Part shown: in pieces, positions 24,779 through 34,578 of the stretch | How positions within the stretch are numbered: position 1 is the first letter of the stretch | Layout: each line of letters begins with the position of its first letter | From: Turritopsis dohrnii | Lineage: Eukaryota > Cnidaria > Hydrozoa > Anthoathecata > Oceaniidae | Reading direction: 5' to 3' | DNA: 64,000 bases | Assembly: GCA_027922465.2 (NCBI GenBank) | Contig: BQMF02000171.1 | Coordinates: 310,001-374,000 of the forward strand | Notes under the pieces: model-generated | The model's input: the letters and a program-made list of their open reading frames with translations, nothing else | Told to the model about the DNA's origin: nothing | The model's database searches: none | Made by a program: the position numbers and the translations under genes

Positions 24779-25608
24779 ATTCAATTCTAGATTTCTTGGC
24801 AGAACTTTTTGAAGCAGGTTATGAATATAGAACAATAGGTTGCCATAGATCAGCAATATTGGCCTTTCATAATTTGATAGATGGAGAGAAAGTGGGGTCT
24901 CATCCTAAAGTATGTGATTTAATGACAGGTGTCTTCAATAAAAGGCCACCACAACCAAAATATACCTTTATATGGGATGTGCAGATAGTTCTTAATTACA
25001 TTAAGGAACACTGGTCTGATAACAGAACTCTTTCAGATAAACATTTAACTCTAAAATTGTCCATGCTTGTGGCATTAGTGACATCATCAAGAACTATTCA
25101 AATCCAACATTTGCAGATTTCTCACATGGGTAGACTTCCAAATCAATATATTTTTGCTTATAATAAACTCCATAAGAGCTGGAAGAAAGGCAAATCACCA
25201 CCAAAACTGAAACTGTTTGCATTCCCAGAAAATCCTTCCTTATGTGTTACTAGCTGTTTGGATGAATATATTTTACGATCAAAAGATTGGCGTACAAAAA
25301 ATCAAAACCAGTTATTCCTTAGTTATATCAAACCTCATAAGGAAGTTTGTAGTTCATCGATATCTCGCTGGATCAAAGAGACCTTAGAATTATCAGGGGT
25401 GACCAAATTGGGCTCTTTTAGTGGACATTCAACACGATCTGCCTCTACATCTATGGCAGACTTATCAGGCTTGTCGGTCAGAGAAATATTGGAAAGAGGG
25501 TCCTGGTCAAATGAGTCAACTTGGCAAAAGTTTTATCATAAGGAAATTATTCCTATGGAATACATATTTCAAAAGAATGTTCTTAGTCAAAACAGGGGTA
25601 AACAATAG
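24540..25608 (+). CDS. DIRS tyrosine recombinase
   Basis: This is the third frame of the element, overlapping the end of Pol by about 240 bp. It would integrate the circular DNA copy. The N-terminal SAM-like region (ESSWRKWAGWCNRKQVNPF...ILDFLAELF) precedes the catalytic domain, with TSSRTIQIQHLQ (first Arg), GHSTRSASTSMA (H-x-x-R) and STWQKFYHKE (nucleophilic Tyr). It appears intact. The open frame continues upstream to 22996, but only the part after about 24540 is recombinase. The likely start is near the Pol stop. Confidence 0.85.
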
Positions 25609-25618
25609 CTTTGAATAG

Positions 25619-25738
25619 AGGAGGAGAAACCGTGATCCAGCTTAGTTATTGTTAAACGTACCGATATCCAGCTGGATCAAACGGTTAGGTTGAATGAACT
25701 CAGTATTAGATCGACTGAGATTCTTACGTAATAAAATT
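25619..25738 (-). repeat. DIRS right inverted terminal repeat
   Basis: Inverse copy of 21364-21483, immediately after the recombinase stop. Confidence 0.9.
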
Positions 25739-25739
25739 A

Positions 25740-26096
25740 TTGAGTTACGTAAGGGCGCGAAGCGTCCGCAAGGTAATTCCGATTTTATGAGTAAAATCGA
25801 AGGAAGATCTAATACTGCCCGCCCTCTGCCTCCCTCATGATTTACAATTACTTTCTTTCTCTTTTTAGAATTCCATGGATATAGCAGATATGGAAACTGA
25901 TTTTCAATTTGAAAATATAGTTTAGATCTTCAAACATGTCTTTTACTTGTTGTTTACCCCGATAATACTCCCGAGCCCCAGGTGGATCAGACGGTTAGGT
26001 TGAATGAACTCAGTATTAGATCTTCCTTCGATTTTACTCATAAAATCGGAATTACCTTGCGGGCGCTTCGCGCCCTTACGTAATTCAATAATTTTC
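25740..26096. repeat. Fold-back: inverted arms around ~190 bp
   Basis: Arms at about 25745-25817 and 26017-26092 are near-perfect inverse copies. Each contains two nested palindromes, CGATTTTACTCATAAAATCG and a GGGCGCTTCGCGCCC type. The right arm is preceded by a truncated DIRS terminus (25982-26030), so the DIRS element probably sits inside or beside an older related insertion. Confidence 0.75.
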
Positions 26097-27199
26097 CAGC
26101 AGAGAGGAGCTTTGAACTGGAAATAAAAAATGGCTCCACGAATGTTTTCATATGTTAAAAATTTTTCAGCTATACTAATTCTGTCATTACGTTTGTGTTT
26201 TTAATTATTATTTTTAAGGTTAATACATTTTCAAAGTTTCTTTTACTTTGTTTTGTTTTTCTTTAGATTTCGTCATAGCATGATTAGGTTTTTTGTATAC
26301 GTTTTTTTAATGTTTTGATCTGTTAAAATAGAAACGAAGCACATGATGGGTTATAATGTCGAGAGGGTTACTTAAGATTTACTTACTTAATGACTGTGCA
26401 ATGAAACTATCTTACAAAAAATAAGTGTTGTTGGCTGTATTTTTCTTAAGTTTATATCTTATCGCGTTTATGCATATTTTGTGTTATGGTAATCGTTTAC
26501 GTACTATGCCTAGGTATATAACTTTGAATTTATGATTTTATTTGTGACTTTTTATCTTTTGTGTAAATTTTTCTTCTTAGTTATTGTTTTTAGGATAAAT
26601 ACGTACTTGAATTTCCTTTTTTTTTTGTTTCTTTTTTTTTTCGGTATTACAATTGAAACATTATTCTTTTAGGCAATAATAAAAAAAGCATAAAGAAATG
26701 AAACTCATGGTTTTAATCATGATGTTGATGGTTTTGGGAAGAACTAACTATATCATTTCAAAAATTCATTAATGGTTGCAGTCCAGAAGTAACTTTTGAA
26801 CAAAAGAAAAAGTTGGAAGGTATCATTTTTGTAATGTTATTCAATGTTTGGTTTCGTATGTCTTAGTAAACGGTTCTGTGTTATATATTGCATATTTTTA
26901 CATTAAAGTTACTTCTCTTCTGTGTATGAATATATATTCTGAGCCATGTTGCTATTTGTTTCTGTTTTAAATTTTCTGAATGTAAGAAATGAATTAAAAA
27001 ATTAATGCCTGAAAAGAAACTTTTGCAAGAGTTAAATTCTGCGACACAACGCATACTGAACACGGGTGGCGAGCGACGCCACCTGGGATGTTTTTGAGTT
27101 GCGATTCTATGATTTATTTTTTCGTCATGGGGTATGTACACGGGAATGGTGGATTTGACCTAATGTTTTCGAAGTTAAGTTCGGTAAAAAGTTTTTACC
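26097..27199. other. Non-coding stretch with a GC hairpin
   Basis: AT-rich throughout. The only marked structure is GGTGGCGAGCGACGCCACC at about 27065-27083, a 7-bp perfect stem that resembles the 3' hairpin of the Helitron-like repeat at 58547-58565 but lacks its CTAG end. Confidence 0.45.
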
Positions 27200-27398
27200 C
27201 GGGATACTAGTAATCTATAATCGATAATCTATAATCAATAATCTATAATGCATAATTATAGATAACTATAGATTATAGATTATAGATTAGATTAATCTAT
27301 AATTTCTATTGTTTTATTACCTATAATCTATAATCTATAATTTGAATGTTATTCTTTTCCCATGGACGGTCACATATCATAATTCCATTAATTTTTGC
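27200..27398 (-). repeat. Dispersed repeat with TAATCTA-rich core, copy 2
   Basis: Inverse orientation of the 10379-10640 repeat. Shared pieces are the TAATCTA-type core and the edge TTTTCCCATGGACGGTCACA. Confidence 0.6.
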
Positions 27399-27972
27399 AT
27401 CCCTTGTAATTTTCCCTCCTTCAAATTTTCATACATCCCTCGAAAATGTATTTTCTACATTTCTATGTATGTTCTACGTTTTTTATCGAAAGGGTTGAAA
27501 TTTAGTCTTATTGGCGAAGAAAACCCTGGTGTCAGCCAGTCGAATACGCAATCTGATTGGCCATTCGTTTTTATTAATCAATGCAAATTATGCAGCCAGC
27601 CGAGTTTGAGGACAAAATAAAGTGTTTAGTTTATTATAAGTATTCCTTTGTCTGTATTTTTCCCAATGTAAACATATGGCTCAAGTTAATAGGAAGAATG
27701 TTGTGTGAAAATCAGATTGTCGACTATGTGGAGTTTATGTGGCATTTCACCAATCGTGTCAGTATATACAAACATAACTTAGACAAAGCGTTTCAGTCAG
27801 AAGATTACATCTATCTCCTACTACTGAAGATAGAAATGAACAAACTTTCCATGCACTGCAAAATCATGAACATAAACCAAGGAAAAAGCTATCTTTTCGT
27901 TGCAGCAATTTAGAACCATTGCTAGGCATCACAGATATTCAAACTGAATAAATAGCTGCTGAATCATGCGAT

Positions 27973-28833
27973 ATGAAATATTCTTCAGTATACAACGAAA
28001 CATATGATGAAATTGTTTCAATGCCACTTTCTAGCCTGGAGAAAAACATTTTGAAAGAGAGGGTAAAACTAAACAACCCCTTGCTATGGCAACAATGGTT
28101 GCTTCTTCACCATGCCACTCAGCTTGCTTGCAAGAAGATCTTACTTAATGATATGAAAGAATCATGCAAGGAATTATGCAAAAAAAAGGAGTTGTTTCTT
28201 TACTTTTAGAAAATTCATTCAAAGCGATATATGAATTTGATTTGAATAATCTATGGAAAGAAATTGGTGAAAACCAACCTTTTTTCATTTATATTTTAAA
28301 CACAATGGCTGGTAAAAATTCCAATTTACAGGATACTCCAGAAAAGTTGAAGTTAAAGTATTGTTTTATATATTCAGTTCTAATGAATTGTACATGGCAT
28401 GAACTTAGTTTATTTCCACGAATTAATACATTTCTCCTAATTGAAGGTGGATGCAGTAAGCAGGTACATGTATTAATATTTTCACTTTAGCACAGAAATA
28501 TAAATATAAATTGTAGAGATAATTATTACTGTTCTTATATTCTAGCTTCAAAAACTTCTTAATTCACTTGGAGTGAGTTTATCACCTGTAAGAAGAGAAA
28601 TGTTGTTGAAATTATCAGGAGGGCATTTTCTTGACAGAGCCGTGCATAAAATTAGAAATGGAAGAACAATTCGAGGCACTGGTGACAATTGGGATATTAA
28701 GATTCTGAGAAATGGTATGCGTAAATCAATCCAAAACGAAGATCTACATCTATTTGCAACTATCCACTCTGAAGATGACCCAATGCACGACATGAAAATA
28801 ATATTGGGTGGTGATCATCTAACACATGTGTGA
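27973..28833 (+). pseudogene. DUF6589-like gene fragment
   Basis: At 27973-28209, ETYDEIVSMPLSSLEKNILK... runs into an A-rich frameshift. Then 28164-28463 (ENSFKAIYEFDLNNLW...FPRINTFLLIEGGCSKQ) ends at donor GTACAT, and 28546-28833 resumes in phase (LQKLLNSLGVSLSPVRREMLLKLSGGHF...GTGDNWDIKI...DLHLFAT). The GDNWD...R...DLHLFA pattern is typical of DUF6589 proteins, multicopy in invertebrates and possibly transposon-derived (family knowledge). The downstream sequence to about 29110 has homologous-looking but stop-ridden pieces. The 5' part may extend into 27581-27913. No terminal repeats were found. Confidence 0.55.
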
Positions 28834-28879
28834 TTTGCAGATGCTGAAGATGTTCTATCCTGTGCACTTACCCCTTCTG

Positions 28880-30500
28880 ATCAGTTTGAACATTGCTCAC
28901 CATTCAAACCAGTCGTGTGGCATACTAAAGCTTCATTATTACAATATTCATTTGCCTGATACTGTTAGACAAGTTGGAACTTTAAAATATTTGAGATAGA
29001 AATTCAACAGTAAAAGTATGTGACTCATATGAAGGCAGTGAGGAGTTATTCTTAAGCATGGGCAAAGCATATGTTGTAGCTGCAATGCTCCAGTTTATTC
29101 GAATGTCAAAACTTGATGATAACTAACCAAGCATATATGTCTTGTTAACTTAATTCATCAAAGTGATACTAACAACATCAGATATTTCAATGAAACATTT
29201 ATACTTATCTTTTCCAAAAGGACTTGGATTTTATTGGTGAAGAGGATTTTGTGAAAAATCATACCCAGTGTTCTATATTTCTTACAATATTGCTCTTTCA
29301 ATTGAAAGATACTGCCCATGAAGGTGATGGTGAGGGGAATTTGTTTAATCAAAAATAATTACTTAATGTTATTCAAGTCAATGGGAGCATACAGTAAGTA
29401 TGCAATCGAAATGGTTGTTAGCATTGTACAAATGTGGAGTGTTTGTTAACACCCTGTTTATCTGAAGAGTTATAATGGGGTTTCTTTGTCAATTGGAGGG
29501 GTGCCAAAGGAAACAATATACAAGATGATTTGGTACAAATAATAAGCAATAAAGTTGGGGAAAAATTGTTCAAATGATGGGATCTAACAAATCAGTATAA
29601 TCCATAAGTTTAGGTCTGCAAATCTGTGAGTGGAATATAAAATAAGTGGTTGAAAATTTTTATTATGTATCTTCGATCCATAAACCATGAAGTCAAGAGA
29701 AAGTTTGAAGTGCGAAAAATTATGAAATTGAAATGATAACAACAATTGTGAACCTTGATCCATTTTAACACCAGTCAGGCAGAGTACAAAAACACAAAAT
29801 AAAAATGGATTTATTGTGGGTTTTGCTGTATAGCCTATTCTGATATATTTATAACAAATATTTCAAATTTTGTTAAATTATAGTTATATATACTGTTGAT
29901 TTACTAGATATTATATTCAAGTAAAAATCGGCTCTTTTGTACATAATTGTTTGGAGGTGCAGTTATATATCAAGTTATATATCAGTTATATATCAGTTTT
30001 CTCGATTTGTATGGCAGTGTCTTTTTAGCCTTTACAACTGGTTTGCCCATCTTGAAAGTCCAAATTTTACATTATAGTCGCAAAGGGTGTGACAAATAGG
30101 TACAGAAGAGGATTAAAATGATTTTCTTGTGTACTACCTAGATCATTAAGTTTTGCGCACATTTATTTTCATGACTTTAATAACAGAAAATGAGAAATAG
30201 GTAATGCTTTTGCAGATTATAATATTCCTTAAACTTAAGCACAGCCAGCATATTTTCTTCAATTTCTCAGGAGTATTAATATTTCTCTGCTCAAAATTAA
30301 TGATTTTATGTTACAAAGCTATGATCAAAAAGTTCTTATTAATACATATATGCCTAGTATACTATAAAATTGATGTAAATGCTTCAGAACTGCATCCATC
30401 ATGCCTAAGAGAAAATTCGTTTAGCAGAGTCGATTTTAGCAACTATTTCTTCAGGAAGCCCTTTTTTATTTCTGGTACTTCAAAAATCGGATGAATTTCA
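28880..30500. other. Decayed or non-coding stretch
   Basis: It holds possible downstream DUF6589 debris to about 29110, then AT-rich sequence with a short AGTTATATATC tandem near 29960-30000. No other feature was seen. Confidence 0.4.
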
Positions 30501-30512
30501 GTCTTCTCATTA

Positions 30513-30595
30513 TGAGGCGCGCAATCGCGCTAGCGCTCGCAATAGCGCTCCTAGAGCTAGCTCAGACGCGCTTTTAATCGCGCACGTAAATAGTC
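30513..30595. repeat. GC-rich palindromic cluster
   Basis: A short block of overlapping palindromes (GCGCGC, AGCGCT, GAGCTAGCTC) stands out from AT-rich surroundings. It could be a MITE end or the start of the hAT element. No partner arm was identified. Confidence 0.4.
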
Positions 30596-30695
30596 ATTGT
30601 TAAAACTTTTAAAACTTTTTAATCATATGCTTAAAACTCCAGCAAATCGCGAAACTACCACCGTACAGTTGGAAGACTTCACTCGTGTTAACGAC

Positions 30696-31480
30696 GCGTC
30701 ACGACAGAAGGCTTCAAGCTTCAAAAAGAGTTAGGTTCATTCGTTATAGAACTTTTGAAAGAAAGGTTTATTTCTTTTCAAGAGCCAATTTTTCAAAGCA
30801 TGAAGTGGTTCGATCCTAAAAACTGGGAATCTACGCCAAGCTATGGTGTTCATCAAATTGAATATCTTGCGGATCACTTCCAAATACCACTGTCACACAC
30901 CAAATTTAATAACAATGAGATCATTGGTGAATGGAGGCGTTTCAGAAATCATGTGAGAGCCCATTACCGTTATGATTTGGTAGCAGATAAAATCTCACCC
31001 TTGCAGATATGGGAGAAGGTTTTGCTCTACAAGAAAAGAGAGTTTCCTAACATTCCTTTATTAGCTGAAATATTGATGTCTCTCTCAGGTTCAAATTCAG
31101 CAGTGGAGAGATCATTCAGCATGCTAACCGCCATATTAACAAATAGAAGACTACGCATGTCACATAGCACTTTAGAGATGCTTTTAATACTGAGATGTAA
31201 CGATAAAAATTGGAGCGAGGAAGAAAAGGAAGATTTAATTCAGCTAGCAGTAGAAATATTCATGAAAAAACAACGGAAGTTAAAACTAGATGGAGAAGAT
31301 AATGAACCAAAATGAATTAAAAAGAACACCACGGAGGAGTCTGGGAGTGACGATGATGATGATGAAGTGCCTTCAAGTACAGAAGAAATAGAGGAAAGTA
31401 GTGGGGAGGAGAAAGAGGTTGAAGCTGAAGATGAAGACATGAATATTGATGAAGACATGAATATTGATGAAGACTATTAG
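30696..31480 (+). pseudogene. hAT transposase C-terminal fragment
   Basis: The open frame starts without an ATG (TTEGFKLQKELGSF...) and covers the C-terminal dimerisation region of a hAT transposase: FPNIPLLAEILMSLSGSNS, AVERSFSMLTAILTNRR and MLLILRCNDKNW. A TGA at 31313-31315 interrupts the frame, which then continues open into an acidic tail (runs of D and E, with the 18-bp unit encoding EDMNID repeated) to TAG near 31480. The N-terminal BED finger and most of the catalytic domain are absent, so it is a 3' remnant or a single exon. Confidence 0.7.
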
Positions 31481-31489
31481 TTTTGCATA

Positions 31490-31750
31490 ATCTATCATTG
31501 TTAGTCTGCATTTCGTTAATGATCTAACTTTTTAAAAAATTTATATGTTATTCTTTGTTTATATCATAATCCTTAAGTGTTGTCTATATTCGTAAAAACT
31601 GGATTCAAACTCGAAAAAGTAAAATCATTTTTGCTGGTAAGGGGGAGGAACCGTAAAAAACATGCTCAACCTATTATATTAGTTTTCATGCTCAATTGAT
31701 AACGAAACATAACATAGGTATATTAAGTGATCATTCACCAAGTTGCTGTT
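31490..31750. other. Short non-coding spacer
   Basis: No feature was seen between the hAT tail and the next relic. Confidence 0.4.
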
Positions 31751-31751
31751 G

Positions 31752-32090
31752 CTAGGGAGAACGACCACCGTTGCTAAGGCAATTTTGAAATATCCTTTTA
31801 GAGAACATGGGAAGTGTTTTTGAAAATGATTGTAGGAGATGTGGTTTCGTGAAACAAAGTTTTTGGGCCATTGAGCATTGATTTTTGTAGTAATCTATTT
31901 CCTTTTTAGCTGCGTCGATATGATCCAGTAAAAGTTTAAAGAGTGATGCCTTCTCGTTGTCTGTTGTGTTGAAACTCTTGAATATCAGATTGTTGTTACT
32001 CTGACAGACGGCACAAACATCGTTTAATGTCTTAGCTACGACTATCCATGGAGGCAAATTGTTCCATACCACAGTGAATCTTGGATAGCT
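31752..32090 (-). pseudogene. Second copy of the HADNC/GHTKF-family gene, fragment
   Basis: WNNLPPWIVVAKTLNDVCAVCQSNNNLIFKSF..., then KKEIDYYKNQCSMAQ, aligns with exon 1's end and exon 2 of the gene at 11.6-13.6 kb, but here without the intron-bounded split. Only this middle segment survives; the catalytic-looking HADNC/GHTKF part is missing. It lies divergent to BEN-like exons starting about 32.2 kb, mirroring the 11.6-16.2 kb arrangement. Confidence 0.65.
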
Positions 32091-32189
32091 AAGAAACGTG
32101 AAAACGTGAAAACCACTCCTACGGAGCCAACTTAGTAACGAGAATTCGCTAGAAAAATATTGAAAATCTTCGCGTTTGACTTCAAGAAG

Positions 32190-33995
32190 TGATAAAAGAT
32201 GTCTCGTTCTGCATGAAGTCTAGCACCTTAGGCGCCAAATTACGCCCTGATTTTCTTTGAAGAGGACCAGTCCACGATGGTTCTTAAAACGAGTGTTGTG
32301 AATGCCACCGAAATTAAAGCAGTCAATAACGGTAAACGAAACTTATTCAAAATGAACAATTAACTAAAATATATTCAACTCAACTCTAACACATGATATA
32401 TACATGACATAATACCATAAAGATTTAAAATTTTGCGGTTATAAAATTTCGTGATTTTCACTAAAAATTCGCCAAATTATGTATCCACAAAATTTTCCAC
32501 TATACTTTACTTATTTAGAATACTGAAGACAAAGAAAATCAAATTCAGAAAAGAAAATTTGATGCAACGGTCAGTGCTACGATTGATTGTTTAACCTTCT
32601 TTAAAAATTTGAAAATCGAATTATTACATGATCTAAGGCTCACTTATTCAAAGAAATTTAACAATGTTTACTCACAAAGATTTGGTGTTCTGAAATTGTT
32701 AGATAAAATGTATGTATAATATTTTAAGCTCACTCATGGCAGAACACCTTACTTAAATCTTTCATTTTTTAGAGTTCTGGTGATGATTTTCAAAATTTTG
32801 GAAAAAAGTCATAGCTTTGAGCCTTTTGAGATCGAGGTAAAATGCTTAAAAATAACATTACTAATACTAAAGTTGATTAAAAAAACCTTTTGTATTAACA
32901 TATCAGCATAATAATCTTTTATAGAACTTCACAATTCTTCCGTCATTGAACTTTGCAAAGGATATTTCATCCAAAGTAAGGATTTTCCATCAGAATAAAC
33001 CAACATCGCCCCGTTATTGCCGGAAAAATTATTTAACATTTTGTTTTTAGCGGCATCAACCAATAACTTCAATTGTAAGTTTTAATGCCCAAAGCGAATA
33101 TAAAGGAAAGAACAATCCAACCAAGCGACCCAAACACTTCCCCAGATGAGCCCCACCCCAAATACCGACAGACTGTCTAATGTTGAAAAACAACTTAGAC
33201 AAATGACTTCAGTTCTGTCTGCTTTACAAAATAAATTAGACAAGGTAAGTGTTAAAGTACATTACAAAAAATATGAACATTATTACAAAGGCAACCTGCT
33301 AAATTCAGAAAAGTGCTAAACATTGATATGGTAGATAAATTAGTACAATACAAAAACTTTATAGTTACTTCATAATCAGGAAAGTCGCCAGCTGGTAGTT
33401 TTAAATAACCTGGAAGAAAAAATAGAAAAGGTTTGTACTCATTGTAGCTTTAGTTGCTACAGTAATAATAATAATAAAAATATATAATACATGATATTAT
33501 CGTACAGGAACTTCATCATGAAAAGCAACTGGTAACATTGAGCGATTTGGATATTGATTTGCCAATGGATATTGGAAGTACCATACCAGTCATCCCCAGT
33601 ACCAGCGTCACTGCCACCACCACCACCAACCTTTCCAATTAACAACCCAATAAATAATCCATCTATTCCCTTGACTTTGCCAACATCAGTTTTCCCTAAT
33701 CCAATGTCAATGTTTGCAACAGTTGGAAATGTTTCTAGTTCATCAATTTCCACAGATATGATCAGTTATGTATTTGATTTGGTCAAAAGCATATTTTCAT
33801 CAGATGTTTTGAAAACTTCATCATTGAAAGGCGTGCGGGGATGCAAGAAACTTGATCCACAACAAGTGAACTGGGTCAAGCAGCAAACTATGATGGAATT
33901 CAACAAAACTGAGGGTCAATGACTTGCTGTTTACGAAAAACTGCAAACAGGCTAAGAAATTACAGGGTAAAACTGTACCAGGGATCCCAATAGAT
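32190..33995 (+). pseudogene. Second copy of the BEN-domain gene, decayed
   Basis: Pieces appear in the same order as at 13.8-16.2 kb. The N-terminal NYALIFFEEDQSTMVL block lies near 32240. The coiled-coil exon 33145-33242 (NVEKQLRQMTSVLSALQNKL) has donor GTAAGT. A short exon near 33384-33431 (ESRQLVVLNNLEEKIEK) follows, and the exon from 33509 shifts frame into a Pro-rich stretch and a BEN domain (IFSSDVLKTSSLKGVRGCKKLD), with another frameshift before CLRKTANRLRNYR near 33925. BEN implies DNA or chromatin binding. Several frameshifts show it is dead. Confidence 0.6.
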
Positions 33996-34574
33996 ACATG
34001 TTTTTATATGAATATCAGAATACCTGTTTTCTTCTTCCAACCATTTTTCTGTAGGTGGTTACCTTTTATTCATATAATTTCTTCATTTTTGTGATCTGTA
34101 TAACAACGTAAGTGCTATTAGTGGTAAATATTACAGAAATTTGATATTCTGTTAGTTCAGTAATGCCTTCCCTATTTCTCACCTTACACCTTCTTTGTTA
34201 TATAAGCATAGTGTATTTTAAGCTAACCCTCAATAACAACATGCTTAGCTGAGCCCCTCTAACTTTATTGAAAAAATTCTTATACCATGCTTATTTTTAA
34301 TAAACAAGATTCGCAAAGTTGCGACTATATATTTCCCCATTTAATCCTTTTTTCGAAAAATCTGAATAGCAATAGCAACCAATACCAACCTGATCAAGAA
34401 GTTTTGCCTTGAAATTTGTAATGAAATTCGGTAAAAAGAATTTTAGTATCATTGGTGTAACGTTTTTCAGTGACACGCGTATTACAAAAAAAGTTCAACT
34501 TTATTTTCTGATACGCGAAGAGATATGCGCATTTCCAAATTATGATATTGATTGTGCATGCTTGATAATACGAC
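33996..34574. other. Spacer before piggyBac
   Basis: AT-rich. The open frame at 34409-34603 has no recognisable features. Confidence 0.4.
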
Positions 34575-34578
34575 TTAA

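Larger units (their letters stand above)
21364..25738 (+). mobile_element. DIRS-type tyrosine-recombinase retrotransposon
   Basis: A complete structure is visible: inverted terminal repeats of about 120 bp (21364-21483 and 25619-25738); a Gag-like ORF; a Pol with RT, RNase H and a methyltransferase-like domain; and a tyrosine recombinase in a third, overlapping frame. No integrase or LTR is present. Inverted terminal repeats with a tyrosine recombinase define DIRS elements, which insert as circles without target duplication. The terminal repeat is also found as a partial direct copy at 25982-26030. Confidence 0.9.

Noticed and set aside
26700..27190. tRNA-like hairpins near 27065
   Set aside because: Single stem without cloverleaf, anticodon arm or A/B box sequence.
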